The notes beneath the pieces were generated by a model that ran no database searches, was not told the DNA's origin, and saw only the letters and a list, made by a program, of their open reading frames with translations. A DNA stretch of 57,915 nt from Aquimarina mytili (lineage in GTDB: Bacteria; Bacteroidota; Bacteroidia; Flavobacteriales; Flavobacteriaceae), in contig NZ_JAERQJ010000017.1 in the NCBI RefSeq assembly GCF_016735115.1, forward strand, positions 1 through 57,915. Reading direction: 5' to 3'. Positions 24,460 through 34,840 of the stretch are shown piece by piece; position 1 is the stretch's first letter; each line of letters begins with the position of its first letter. The position numbers were made by a program, and so were the translations under genes.

Positions 24460-26923
24460 GTCATTACCAATTTATGGTATTGAAAACAACGTAACCATCT
24501 CTAAGGAGAAAGGATGTCTTTCTTATGGGTTTATGGTACGCTACCCGGCCTTATATACGAAACCGGCAAGTGAGTACCGAACCATCAGGAACATTATGCA
24601 AACGGTTTTCTCTATCCTGGAAAAGGATTACATTGTTCATAAACAGGATTTCTTTTTACAGGATACACACAAAGAAACACCCATTAAAAAAGAAAGCGAT
24701 TTACAACGCTACAACAGAATCCATTTTAGTGGCCGAAAAGTAAGAAGGCAGTTTTCATACATATACATCACAAAGGTTCCGGAGAACTATATTGATTTTG
24801 ATTCTTCTCACACGAATTCATTCTTAATCAAGGAAAGAAAATCATTCTTGTCCCTAACTATAGACAGAAAATATATCACACAAGAAGAGCTGGCCTCCTT
24901 TTTCAAAAAGAAAGAAAGGGTTACTAAAGCTTTAAAAAACCAATACTTTAAAGCTATTGAATTAGGTGCTGGGGGGTACTTAAGAGAAAAAAGGGGGGTG
25001 CTTAACTTGTTTAAGAATTATGACTTCTCCGGAGGGGATAAAGACAAATCGTTTGAAGAAAACAAATTTTACATTGGCGATAAAAGAGTTCAGTATTATA
25101 CGTTACAAAATGCAGACTCTTTAACCGATCATGTTCCTGAATTTGTAGAATGCAAAAAGAAGCAAACCGATGATTTGCAGTTGTTCAAATCTGCAATCAC
25201 TGAACTGGGAATGCAGATGGATAATGATCATATCCTGAATCAATATTTCTATATCCCTTCCCAGGAAAAGGTCTTCAAAAAATTAAAAGAGAAACAAAGC
25301 AGGCTGTATAACTTCACCGAATGGTTTAAACCATCAGGAGCCGGGGATCGTCCGGAACACAAAGGGGAGAGTATTGACAGTGAAAACAATAAAATCTTTG
25401 CCAGACAACTCAGGGAGTTCAAGGACGATATTGTCAGCAATAGCCAAAACTTGATTTTCACCCATATTAATGTTGGGATCATTGGAGGTGACTTAGAGGT
25501 TTCGGAAAATTTTAAATTCAAATTAAAACCTAATGAGGCAGATATTAAAGACTTATATTTTGCCAGCTGTCCGGGCAATGCTATTGGATTACCTGCAGAT
25601 CTGTATATGCCATTAACTGAAGCTGCTGCTATCTCATTAGGTTACTATGAAGATTACTCCAGGGGTAATGCACCATTTGGGGTAAGGCTGGTAGAGACAA
25701 ATTCAGGAAATCCTGTTTTTTATGATACCTTCCAAACTCCCTTTGAAAAAGGATTGATTACGAATAGAAATGCCTGGGGAGTGGGTAAAACGGGAAGCGG
25801 AAAATCCTTTACCTGGAATACGCTTTTATCACACGAATATACCTTGGGGCATCACATCTTTAACATTGATGGTTCCTCTAGTTTTGAGAGAGCTACAAAA
25901 TATAATAACGGTTTCTACTTTAAGGTGTCCAAAGGAACTAAACTTGGGTTGAATCCTTTTCTGTTAACGACAGGAAGTGTGGAAGAAATAGAAGATAAAA
26001 GAACCTTTATCTCAAGTTTCTTATTAAACCTGGTAGACGACCCTAAAAAGGATTATGCAAACAACCTTACATATACACTGTTCACAGACATTACGGATGG
26101 ATATTATAAAGAGATAAAAGACAATTATTGTTTTGATACCTATTATGAGTATTTCAAAGAGAACGCTCCTCAGATCGTAAAATTAAACGGGATTGAAAAG
26201 GACGTGTATTTGGAAGCCATCACGTATATGCTAAAAAGCTACTATAAGGGCGGAGCGTATGATTACCTTTTAAATTCAAGGGATGAAAAACTAAAAGGAT
26301 TATTGAATAACAGGTATATCACTTTCCAAATTAAGGAATTAAAAGATGACCCAAAATTATTCACTATCACAACCTTTTTACTAACGAACCTATACAAGGA
26401 AAAGTTGTATCACCCGGATCTTTTGGACAAGGTAAAGTATTTGCATTACGATGAGTCCTGGACGGCAATGGATAAACCGATCTTAATGAATTTTATGAAA
26501 GATACCATTAAAACGGTTCGTTCACAAAAAGGAGCTACGATCTTTACATCCCAGGATATCGAGGACTTTTTTAATTCGGAGATCATAAAGAATACAGTGA
26601 TCAACAACTCTGATATCGGGGTTGTTTCAGACATCCGGTCTTACAAAGGGAAAAAGGAATACATAAAAAATATCCTTTCCTTATCGGATCATCAGATCAA
26701 CAGATTGTTTGCACTGAACAACAATCTTCCGGAAGGTTATAATATGAGAGAATTTGGTTTGATCTATGCCAAAAAACATTTGGTCACTTTTGGAAACGAA
26801 GTATCCCTGGAGGAAAAATCTGTTTTTGAATCAGATCCGGACGAGAAGGTTAAACTCAGAAAAATAGACCAGAGTAATAACGATAACCTGCATATAACGG
26901 CGATTCAATATGCGGGCAATTAA
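24431..26923 (+). CDS. traG: TraG, VirB4-type conjugation ATPase
   Basis: 830 residues, normal for Bacteroidota TraG. Walker A GVGKTGSGKSF is near residue 450, Walker B KYLHYDESW near 675, and FTSQDIEDFF is a typical downstream motif. It powers pilus assembly and substrate transfer from the inner membrane. It is followed 28 bp later by traI behind a TTTAACTAAATT leader. Confidence 0.93.
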   Translation: MKEVYLIKDRSLPIYGIENNVTISKEKGCLSYGFMVRYPALYTKPASEYRTIRNIMQTVFSILEKDYIVHKQDFFLQDTHKETPIKKESDLQRYNRIHFSGRKVRRQFSYIYITKVPENYIDFDSSHTNSFLIKERKSFLSLTIDRKYITQEELASFFKKKERVTKALKNQYFKAIELGAGGYLREKRGVLNLFKNYDFSGGDKDKSFEENKFYIGDKRVQYYTLQNADSLTDHVPEFVECKKKQTDDLQLFKSAITELGMQMDNDHILNQYFYIPSQEKVFKKLKEKQSRLYNFTEWFKPSGAGDRPEHKGESIDSENNKIFARQLREFKDDIVSNSQNLIFTHINVGIIGGDLEVSENFKFKLKPNEADIKDLYFASCPGNAIGLPADLYMPLTEAAAISLGYYEDYSRGNAPFGVRLVETNSGNPVFYDTFQTPFEKGLITNRNAWGVGKTGSGKSFTWNTLLSHEYTLGHHIFNIDGSSSFERATKYNNGFYFKVSKGTKLGLNPFLLTTGSVEEIEDKRTFISSFLLNLVDDPKKDYANNLTYTLFTDITDGYYKEIKDNYCFDTYYEYFKENAPQIVKLNGIEKDVYLEAITYMLKSYYKGGAYDYLLNSRDEKLKGLLNNRYITFQIKELKDDPKLFTITTFLLTNLYKEKLYHPDLLDKVKYLHYDESWTAMDKPILMNFMKDTIKTVRSQKGATIFTSQDIEDFFNSEIIKNTVINNSDIGVVSDIRSYKGKKEYIKNILSLSDHQINRLFALNNNLPEGYNMREFGLIYAKKHLVTFGNEVSLEEKSVFESDPDEKVKLRKIDQSNNDNLHITAIQYAGN

Positions 26924-26951
26924 ACCTTTTATTTAACTAAATTATTTTAAA

Positions 26952-27587
26952 ATGAAAAAGCAATTTATTGTAATGGTGTTGTCCGCATTGCCGTTTCTGG
27001 CAATGGGACAAATCCCGGTAACAGACGTAGCAGCTGGTGCGCAATTATCATCGTTGAATATGCAAGTAACGATGTTGAGTCAAAGCGTGACCCAAACAAA
27101 CAGCAAGTTGGCCAATCTGAACAGTAAGGTTCAAAACACGAATCAAAAACTGGAACAGGCCAATGATTATTTAAAAAAGTTGGCAGAACTAAAAGAAGAG
27201 GAGATCAACACTTATAAAAACGCACCGGACAACCGACTGGTGAGTTATCAAAAAGAAACCTTGTTGATGGAAAAAAAGCGAATCGTACTACAGGTAAAAC
27301 AATTACTGCAGAACCTGGAACGATTCGAGTACATCACCGAAAATGAGAAAAGCAAAACAGAAGATAGGCTTTCAGGGATGGTTACCCAGGTGTTGCTTAT
27401 ATGGGATCAGACAACCAATCTGTTAAATGCCAATGACAAAATTATCCCTGCTAATGAACGTCAAAAAATGTTAGAAGAAACTTTAGATGTTTTTAGAAAG
27501 TGTATTAGCAGAATGGAGCAGGATCAAACCTGGCTTGCTATGGTGAACAAAAGAAGGAAGTCTCAAAAAGAATTATTCGGATTTTAG
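26952..27587 (+). CDS. TraI-like periplasmic coiled-coil protein
   Basis: 211 residues. A signal peptide (MKKQFIVMVLSALPFLAMGQ) is followed by a long heptad region (residues 30-110, SLNMQVTMLSQSVTQTNSKL). It lies where traI lies in CTnDOT-type operons and plausibly plays the VirB5-like part of stabilising the pilus. Conservation in this family is low, so the name is by position. Confidence 0.65.
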   Translation: MKKQFIVMVLSALPFLAMGQIPVTDVAAGAQLSSLNMQVTMLSQSVTQTNSKLANLNSKVQNTNQKLEQANDYLKKLAELKEEEINTYKNAPDNRLVSYQKETLLMEKKRIVLQVKQLLQNLERFEYITENEKSKTEDRLSGMVTQVLLIWDQTTNLLNANDKIIPANERQKMLEETLDVFRKCISRMEQDQTWLAMVNKRRKSQKELFGF

Positions 27588-27589
27588 TT

Positions 27590-28468
27590 ATGGATGGAAC
27601 GACGGTTTTATTACGTTTAAAAGAACTCCTGAATGAGTTTATATATGATATGATCGATACGGTGTTTACCTATGGGGACGTAATGCTATCGACGTTCAAA
27701 TGGATTGCATTTATTGGAGTATTAATCAAGATTTTATATAACTTTTATTATTCTCCGAACGATTACTGGGGCTATATTTCCTGGCTACCTTTAGCAGCTC
27801 TTTTATTTCACTATGATGTAGTAGTAATTGCTTTTTTTGAATGGTCTAAAGAATTGGATAATAGGATTTCTGTACTGGAAAATTTTGAAAAAACGAAACA
27901 CTTCTTTGAATCTACAGAATTGGATTATGAAGAAAATAGCATGTTCCAGATTGGAATGACCATCCTTACGGATATCATAAAATCTGCAATTTTCGAGGGT
28001 GTGGTACGATTGCTGTTGTTTTTAGGTTTCATCGGATCAATGATAGCTTATTTCTATTTAAAGATAAAAATGTTCTTCAAGTTGTTAATTTTAACACTTT
28101 TTGGACCTTTGAACATATCATTATCGTTTTTGAACGAATTTAAAGGCAATTATATAGGTTGGTTAACGAAATTAATAGAAGTTTGTACCTACATTCCTTT
28201 GATTTACTTGGTTGATTACATAGGTATTGAGATGCTCGACAAGGTGTTTTCCCCCCGTGTGATCAGTTCCGGATCCGAGATGGCCGAAACACTAACCAGG
28301 CAGGTATTGGGAATAATATTTTATGTGGGGATCATATTTATGTATTTATCGATACCAGGTTTGGTAAAATACGCATTGACCCAAGGTGCAGCTGCAGTAG
28401 GTAATGGTAAAAAGGTTGCTGCTCTGGCAATGCTGGCAGCACGTAAAGTAATGACAGGAGGAGTGTAA
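27590..28468 (+). CDS. traJ: TraJ, VirB6-like channel protein
   Basis: 292 residues, with five or six membrane segments, the strongest near residues 35-55, 62-80, 135-180 and 235-260. The order and size match TraJ. It forms the inner-membrane part of the channel. It starts 2 bp after the preceding stop and ends 2 bp before traK. Confidence 0.85.
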   Translation: MDGTTVLLRLKELLNEFIYDMIDTVFTYGDVMLSTFKWIAFIGVLIKILYNFYYSPNDYWGYISWLPLAALLFHYDVVVIAFFEWSKELDNRISVLENFEKTKHFFESTELDYEENSMFQIGMTILTDIIKSAIFEGVVRLLLFLGFIGSMIAYFYLKIKMFFKLLILTLFGPLNISLSFLNEFKGNYIGWLTKLIEVCTYIPLIYLVDYIGIEMLDKVFSPRVISSGSEMAETLTRQVLGIIFYVGIIFMYLSIPGLVKYALTQGAAAVGNGKKVAALAMLAARKVMTGGV

Positions 28469-28470
28469 TT

Positions 28471-29148
28471 ATGAAAATGAGAATTTTAAATAACATCAGC
28501 GCAAAAGAAATGTTCTCAATGGTGGCAATGGTAATAGCAGGCGCTATATGCTTAATTGTACCACTGAGCGCTATCTATATGAACAATAAGGCTATTAATG
28601 AAAGTATGGCCGAACAAAAAAAGGAAGTGTATATGTACGAAAACAATGCTATTAAAAAAGCAAAGTTAGTAGAACATTTCAGGGATCCGGAGGAGGGATC
28701 TATAAAAGGACACCTTATTCTTTTTCACAATCTGTTTTGGTCTTCTGAGCCTTATATGGAATATATCAGAAAGAACTATAACCAAGCGAAGGAAATGGGG
28801 GATAGCACTATCCAGACCTTATATACATTTCTGGAAAGGCAAGAACATTATTTCGAAAAAAATGTAGCCGGGGGTTATTCTATTTTAGTTGAAATTGACA
28901 AAGATGATATCGAGATCGATTTCACTACAAAACCCTACGAATTCAGGGTGACTGCCCAATTAAAGGTAATCAGGAACCAGGATATTATGATAAAGAAATT
29001 GGTGACTACCGGAAAGGTGAGGAATAACTTGGATTTTGAAGAAAAACAAAGGGATAAAAAAGACAGTTATTATACCGCATGGCAAATTGTTGACTATGAA
29101 GTGTTGGAGATGGCTGTAATAAAGAACTTAAAACAAAATGACTTATGA
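28471..29148 (+). CDS. traK: TraK, VirB8-like assembly factor
   Basis: 225 residues. One membrane helix (about 18-38) precedes a periplasmic NTF2-like domain. The segment 'MEYIRKNYNQAKEMGDSTIQTLY' is family-typical. It nucleates the complex. The stop overlaps the traM start (ATGA). Confidence 0.88.
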   Translation: MKMRILNNISAKEMFSMVAMVIAGAICLIVPLSAIYMNNKAINESMAEQKKEVYMYENNAIKKAKLVEHFRDPEEGSIKGHLILFHNLFWSSEPYMEYIRKNYNQAKEMGDSTIQTLYTFLERQEHYFEKNVAGGYSILVEIDKDDIEIDFTTKPYEFRVTAQLKVIRNQDIMIKKLVTTGKVRNNLDFEEKQRDKKDSYYTAWQIVDYEVLEMAVIKNLKQNDL

Positions 29149-30110
29149 GCACACAAGGATCTTTACAGGAAGGCTTAAAAGCCATTAAAAACCAAAAAAT
29201 ACTATTAGTCGTCGGGTTAATAGTATTAGTATTATTATCAAGTTTTGTTTTTAAACCAGATGAGAAGACTGAAGATAAAGAAAAGAAGGAAGATGTAGTA
29301 AAAAAAGAAAAGGTGGATTTCAATGTAGCTTTAGATACTATAGAAAAGCCGGTTCAAAATATCTTCAACAAAGAAAAGGAAACAAAAATTGTGGATAACA
29401 ATCCTTGGAAAAAAGAAGAAAAGGAAAAGGAAACGAAGCTTAGCACCTCTATTGAAAAACTGGAAAAAAGAGGAACCACTCCGGATCCCTACAAGAATGA
29501 CAATATGTGGAAAATGGATCCAACTCCATCAAAAAACAACTTAGGTTTAGAAAAGGCGCTCACGGAAGAGGAAAAGATTTTACAAAAAATAGAGCAGCGT
29601 AAAAAGCTAAGGGAACAAATGCGAGCTGAAAATCAAAAAAATGCATCCAGAGATCCTGTTTCCTCTTCAGAGAAAATTAGAATTAAAGCCTATGTATATA
29701 GGAACCAAAATGTATTACCAGATTTTCAAGTAAACCTTACCCTAATTACCCCTTTTATATACAACGGAAAGAAATATGAATCTGGCTTTTCCTTGGTAGG
29801 TAATGTAATAAAAGTAGAAAGAAACAAAGTTTTTATAGAAGTGAATTCAATCGGTGATGACGAAGATAGAATTAAGCTAAAAGCCTATGATCCGAAAGGA
29901 AAGCACGAAGGCTTGTATTATCCACAAGCTGGAGCTCTAGAACAAGAATTAAAGTTTGAAATTGAAAGGCAAGGTTTACAGGAAGCTGCAAGGGAATCTC
30001 AAAGCGGTTTAGTGAGGGCGGTGTCAACAGTTTTAACTTCAAACAAAAGAAAAAAGTTTACGTTTATCCCTTTGGAAAACGACAAAGAAATGGTACTTAA
30101 AAATTATTAA
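29145..30110 (+). CDS. traM: TraM, VirB10-like core protein
   Basis: 321 residues. There is an inner-membrane helix at about 18-36, then a long charged Lys/Glu-rich linker (40-180), then a C-terminal beta domain (IRIKAYVYRNQNVLPDFQVNL onward) matching the conjugative-element TraM family. It spans the periplasm and joins inner and outer complexes. Confidence 0.88.
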   Translation: MSTQGSLQEGLKAIKNQKILLVVGLIVLVLLSSFVFKPDEKTEDKEKKEDVVKKEKVDFNVALDTIEKPVQNIFNKEKETKIVDNNPWKKEEKEKETKLSTSIEKLEKRGTTPDPYKNDNMWKMDPTPSKNNLGLEKALTEEEKILQKIEQRKKLREQMRAENQKNASRDPVSSSEKIRIKAYVYRNQNVLPDFQVNLTLITPFIYNGKKYESGFSLVGNVIKVERNKVFIEVNSIGDDEDRIKLKAYDPKGKHEGLYYPQAGALEQELKFEIERQGLQEAARESQSGLVRAVSTVLTSNKRKKFTFIPLENDKEMVLKNY

Positions 30111-30124
30111 CACAAATACTTAAA

Positions 30125-31129
30125 ATGAGAATACTTATAAATTTATTGCTTTTAACACAACTCATATATAGTCAAAAAGACACTTTACGTATTGAAGTTG
30201 CCGAGAGTAAGTATACCCAGTTAATTTTTACTTCAGAAGTTGTTGACAAGGATCCTGGTCATATGTCTTACCAAATTGTCAAATCTACAAGTGCAAATCC
30301 AAATGATAAAATTCTAAAATTATACTATGCCGGTACTGCGGAAGATTATACGTTTCCATCTAATCTACAGGTTGAAACGAGTAATGGGGATATATATGAT
30401 CTAAAACTGATTAATACCGAAAATCCAAAGAAAACAACGTATATCATCACTCCCAATATGGCTGTGGTAAACATAAACCAAATGGGAGCTTCAAGCACCC
30501 CTATGAGAAGACAAGAGATAACAAATACAGAAGAAGAAACACTAACAAAGGTAGAGGCGCCTATTACACATTACTCGGACAAATCAGATGTTCCCGATGA
30601 CGCTGAAAACTATTCAGAAATCCAGGACCGGTTATATGTTTCTGATAAGCTTCAATATATGACAAACCTGGCCAAGGAACTAAATGATACTAAAAGAAGA
30701 TATTCAAGAGTTAAAAGTGTTGCTGTTAAGCAAAATATAGAGTTAACGATAAAAGGGGTATACGCAGACAAAGACGAACTGTATTTTGTTTTTAATATGA
30801 AGAACGATGGGGCTCAACCTTTTGACATAAAAGTATGGAAAATCTATAGGGGATCTGTGGAGCTTGCTAAGCAGTTGGAAACTGGTAACCTATCTGGAAA
30901 AGGGTTAATTCAACCATTAAATTACAAACCGGAGACCGTTTACAATTTATCTAAGAGAATTGAGCCTAAATCACAAATGAATTTTGTTATAGTGATTTCC
31001 AAATTCACAATAGCAAAAGACAGAGCGGTCTATTTTGATATTGACGAACTCAACGGGGAGAGAGATATTTTTATCCCTTTGTATTATAAGAGAGTAAATT
31101 ATCCATTAAACTATAAAAGAAAAAAATGA
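30125..31129 (+). CDS. traN: TraN, VirB9-like core protein (DUF4138)
   Basis: 334 residues with a short signal peptide (MRILINLLLLTQLIYSQ). The beta-rich N-terminal domain and the later KQNIELTIKGVYADKDELYFVF block match TraN/DUF4138. It builds the outer ring of the core complex with TraM. It overlaps the next gene by 4 bp. Confidence 0.88.
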   Translation: MRILINLLLLTQLIYSQKDTLRIEVAESKYTQLIFTSEVVDKDPGHMSYQIVKSTSANPNDKILKLYYAGTAEDYTFPSNLQVETSNGDIYDLKLINTENPKKTTYIITPNMAVVNINQMGASSTPMRRQEITNTEEETLTKVEAPITHYSDKSDVPDDAENYSEIQDRLYVSDKLQYMTNLAKELNDTKRRYSRVKSVAVKQNIELTIKGVYADKDELYFVFNMKNDGAQPFDIKVWKIYRGSVELAKQLETGNLSGKGLIQPLNYKPETVYNLSKRIEPKSQMNFVIVISKFTIAKDRAVYFDIDELNGERDIFIPLYYKRVNYPLNYKRKK

Positions 31130-31674
31130 AAAAAACAGTATTTATTTTGATGCTTTTTTACGGCGTTTTAGCATCAGCACAATTGACAGATAACAGTTTA
31201 AACGCTATAGATGTTTCTGCAGGCTATGCAGAAAACGGATTTGGGGTATCTCTTTCTTACAATAGATATATCTCTTATTCTAAAAGGAATAATTATTTTC
31301 AATTTGCTTTATTGTATACCTTTAGTAACATTGAAAAAAAAGGTTTTGATCTTCCTTACAATCTTATAACACTAAATTTGGGATATTTTTATAATATTCC
31401 CCTTGATAGATTTGACAAAATAAACCTTAACCTTGGAGGAGGAATGGTAGCTGGCATTGAAAGAATTAATAAAGGAAATAAAGAATTAGAAACAGGTGCT
31501 TTATTAAAGTCTGATGGTGGGTTTATTTATGGTCCTTTTATTGGGGGAGAATTAGAACTGTTTGTTAGCAGCAATGTGTCTTTTCTAATTAAAGCAAATG
31601 AATTTTATCACATAAACTCAGATATAGGAGATTTTACCATTTTCGCGGGTGGTGGAATAAGAGTTTTTCTTTAA
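31126..31674 (+). CDS. TraO-like outer-membrane protein
   Basis: 182 residues with a signal peptide (MKKTVFILMLFYGVLASAQ) and alternating amphipathic strands ending in a hydrophobic C-terminal residue (GGGIRVFL), consistent with an eight-stranded barrel. The position is that of traO. It is named by context and fold. Confidence 0.7.
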   Translation: MKKTVFILMLFYGVLASAQLTDNSLNAIDVSAGYAENGFGVSLSYNRYISYSKRNNYFQFALLYTFSNIEKKGFDLPYNLITLNLGYFYNIPLDRFDKINLNLGGGMVAGIERINKGNKELETGALLKSDGGFIYGPFIGGELELFVSSNVSFLIKANEFYHINSDIGDFTIFAGGGIRVFL

Positions 31675-31692
31675 TCAATAAAAAAAATAAAT

Positions 31693-34320
31693 ATGAAAAA
31701 TATAATAAAATATACGATTGGGATGTTTGTTTTATCTACCCTCTTTTTTGCTTGCACAAAAGATGATGCTGTAGTGTTTGATGAATTTCCTTTTGAAATC
31801 GAAATTGTTCAGAAAGATACCGTAACGGTAAATTACCCAGAAAAAACGGTTTTTAAAATTATCACAGAAACTCCAGTTTCCAGCAATGTTTATATGTTCA
31901 AATATGAATCTCTAAATGGAACTGGTATATATACAAATTTAAATAATGATACTATACCAGAGAATCAATTTATTACTTTAGATAGTTTAAGTTTAGAGGT
32001 AAATTATATAAGTAATAATGTGGATTCGGATAAAATTAGAGCAACTATAAAAAGAGGGGATGAAGAAAAGGTTAAAGATTTATTGTATGAGGTTGAAAAC
32101 AATGAATATTCTTTAGACTTATCTACAGCAATAACAGAAATAGATATTAATGAGATTAGGCCATTTTCTTACGATCTATTCAATAAAGGGAAAGATAAAA
32201 ACGTAACTTACAAAAGAGCTTTGTATATTATAAATGGGAGTGGAGTTGTATTGAATGCTGATGAAAGTGAAGAAATAAAATTGGCAGAATTCGAAAATTC
32301 AGTCGAGGGAAAATTTAATTATAATGTTAAATTTAAAGAGAAAGGAAACCCTAAATTAGTAATCGTTGGAGAAGATAGTAATGGTTATATTAAAAGAGAC
32401 ACATTATCTTATACTGTAGAGGAACCGCCTATAAGGTTTTCTGTTACAACAAGTCCCAATAGTACAACAATAGGAAGTCCTTATAGGTTTAATTTTATAA
32501 TACCAGAAAACCAAGGAACAACTACAACCAATAAAATAAGATATACTATCCAAAGTGGCTCTGCAAATATAACTTATAACAGTACCCCCGTTAATCCAAA
32601 TGAACAAGTTGACGTTCCTCTTTCTGGAAGTTTTTACTTTGATGCTGTTTCAAATTCAGAACAAACTTTGAATATTACTTTTTATTTGGAAAACGGAGGG
32701 GTAGAAGTTGATAGAACCGCCAGTATTAATATTGTTGGTGGCACGTTTGCATTAAGTGCGATACCAGAAGTGTCACAAGCAGAGGCAGGAAGTCAGGTGG
32801 GAATAAATTGCATAATTACAGAAAGTGGACCTACTGGAGCTCCATATTCTTTAGTATATTCCTCAACAGAGACAGGTAATATAGAATATCGCGGAACGGT
32901 ATATGCTCCAGGATCTGTTATCGACGGTATCACAGATTTAACTTTTTCGTTAAAATATTTAGGTGTTAATGAAGCAAATCATAGGCTAAGTTTTACACTA
33001 AGAGACAAAAATGGAAATCCATTTGAGGCAACAGAGCAAAACATCAATTTTATAAATACGCAGCACACTTTCAGTGCGGCCTCTACTGGAACTACAGCCT
33101 TTACAGACACTCCTACTAACATAGTAATGGAATTAAATGGATTGTCTACTCTTACTTATACCATGAAGTGGACGGCTGATGTTTCTGGTACATTTGTACT
33201 AAATGGTATTTCATATCCAACCAACACCCCTATATTGGTTAGTCCAGGTAATTTTACGGGCGCATTTATAGGTACGTCTCCAGGTAGATCCAATTTAACT
33301 TTTGAAGTAACATCTTCTAGTGGTAAAACAGCAAGTGATGATGTGGATTTAACTATAAATGAGTTTACCTTTAATTTTGATGTTCCTGAAGTATTAGATG
33401 TTGTAGCAGGGAATACCGCTGAATTTGATATCAATTATACAGCATCTAATAATAATGTGAGTGCTCGTGTGTTTTATTCAATTAATACTAACAACGGATC
33501 TGTAAAAAGAAGAGAAAATTCTCAAACATTAAATTCTCCCTTTGATTTGACTCAAGGAACGATTGGATTAAGATTTGATTATAGTGAGGTTAAAACTTAT
33601 GTAATTACTTGGTCATATACAAATAGCAATGGTGCTTCAAGAGACTATGAAACAGAAGTAAGAGTTAGAAACAGGGACTTTTCTATATCGATAAACCCAG
33701 TTACCAATATTAGTTTTGGTAGTGACGTGATAGTTGACTTAAATCTTTCTTCTCAACAAAGCCCTCTAACGTATAGATTAGATGGATATTCATTCAGTCA
33801 ATCTGGAATGACACTTCGTAATCAAAACAATTCTATCGTTGGCAATTCTCAAAGTATCGGTTTCGGAAATAATAGGTTCTTAGCAAGCGGATATAACACT
33901 AATTCTTTTTCGATAACAATTTATGTAATAGATAGTTTTGGGCAAAGAAAATCAGTATCAAGAACCTTTTCTATCAATGCTCCAAATGAAGAGTATACAA
34001 GTGATATTGGCAGACGTAGTGTGAATTGTGGTGTTCAAGCTGGTGAACAAAGGATATATTATATTTATACAAGAAGAATTTCGCTAAAAAACAATAACGG
34101 CGGTGTTATTAACAGGGTTCAAGTTTATGATGAAAACAACAACCTAATTAATGATGCTAGAAATCTTTCTATAGAGCCGAATGAAACAGAAATTATAGGG
34201 GAAACAACATGTCAAACTAATTGTTCATTAGGACCTGGGCCGTGTACACCTTTGGGAAGATTTAAGATTAGATATAGAATTGGAAATAGTTGGACGGAAT
34301 TTAAAAATGTTAACTTGTAA
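31693..34320 (+). CDS. Giant TraQ-like multidomain surface lipoprotein
   Basis: 875 residues. The signal ends in the lipobox LFFAC, with lipidated Cys21. About seven Ig-like repeats of 95-110 residues follow, each opening with a PEV/PPI...FxxxV strand and a 'xxxGxxxxxxxxI' pair. The last repeat (SFSITIYVIDSFGQRKS) matches the end of TraQ/DUF3872 proteins, which are usually about 140 residues and occupy this place in the operon. The C-terminus has a Cys-rich tail (CQTNCSLGPGPC). It is probably an extended surface fibre for mating contact. Confidence 0.7.
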   Translation: MKNIIKYTIGMFVLSTLFFACTKDDAVVFDEFPFEIEIVQKDTVTVNYPEKTVFKIITETPVSSNVYMFKYESLNGTGIYTNLNNDTIPENQFITLDSLSLEVNYISNNVDSDKIRATIKRGDEEKVKDLLYEVENNEYSLDLSTAITEIDINEIRPFSYDLFNKGKDKNVTYKRALYIINGSGVVLNADESEEIKLAEFENSVEGKFNYNVKFKEKGNPKLVIVGEDSNGYIKRDTLSYTVEEPPIRFSVTTSPNSTTIGSPYRFNFIIPENQGTTTTNKIRYTIQSGSANITYNSTPVNPNEQVDVPLSGSFYFDAVSNSEQTLNITFYLENGGVEVDRTASINIVGGTFALSAIPEVSQAEAGSQVGINCIITESGPTGAPYSLVYSSTETGNIEYRGTVYAPGSVIDGITDLTFSLKYLGVNEANHRLSFTLRDKNGNPFEATEQNINFINTQHTFSAASTGTTAFTDTPTNIVMELNGLSTLTYTMKWTADVSGTFVLNGISYPTNTPILVSPGNFTGAFIGTSPGRSNLTFEVTSSSGKTASDDVDLTINEFTFNFDVPEVLDVVAGNTAEFDINYTASNNNVSARVFYSINTNNGSVKRRENSQTLNSPFDLTQGTIGLRFDYSEVKTYVITWSYTNSNGASRDYETEVRVRNRDFSISINPVTNISFGSDVIVDLNLSSQQSPLTYRLDGYSFSQSGMTLRNQNNSIVGNSQSIGFGNNRFLASGYNTNSFSITIYVIDSFGQRKSVSRTFSINAPNEEYTSDIGRRSVNCGVQAGEQRIYYIYTRRISLKNNNGGVINRVQVYDENNNLINDARNLSIEPNETEIIGETTCQTNCSLGPGPCTPLGRFKIRYRIGNSWTEFKNVNL

Positions 34321-34378
34321 TACAATTAATTAAAAATTAATACATTTATAAAGATTATTAACCATAAAATTAAATATA

Positions 34379-34834
34379 ATGAAAGCTTACTTTTTATTTT
34401 TTATACTATCGATATTTACCTTGATTGGTTGTAGTGATGACGATAACGGCAATTTAGGTGCATTAAGAAAATCAGATAAAACCACGTTAATTAATACAGC
34501 TGGAGGAGATACAGTAATAGACAAAGTTTTTACTAATGAAGTTGAGATCAGTATAACAAGACAGAATAATTATGAAGGAAATATTAGTTTTCGATTAAAT
34601 AGTGTAAACACAATAGTGGATAAAGATACCCCTGGTTTTTTTAGAACATTAGACATGAATGATAACGAAATAGATCTTTCAGAGTATGTAGTTGTAGATG
34701 GAGATAAGTTTAATTTTAAAATAGAATTTTCTGGTATAAATTCTTCACAATATGTCTTTTACTATTTAAACGCAGACGATTCAGAATGGATTGGTAACAA
34801 AAATCTTAACTATAATGTAAAATTATCTAAATAA
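34379..34834 (+). CDS. Small tra-operon lipoprotein
   Basis: 151 residues. The lipobox IGCSDDD gives a lipidated Cys followed by an acidic stretch, typical of surface-exported lipoproteins in Bacteroidota. One beta-sandwich-like domain (EVEISITRQNNYEGNISFRL) resembles a single unit of the giant protein before it. Function is unknown. Confidence 0.7.
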   Translation: MKAYFLFFILSIFTLIGCSDDDNGNLGALRKSDKTTLINTAGGDTVIDKVFTNEVEISITRQNNYEGNISFRLNSVNTIVDKDTPGFFRTLDMNDNEIDLSEYVVVDGDKFNFKIEFSGINSSQYVFYYLNADDSEWIGNKNLNYNVKLSK

Positions 34835-34840
34835 AAAACA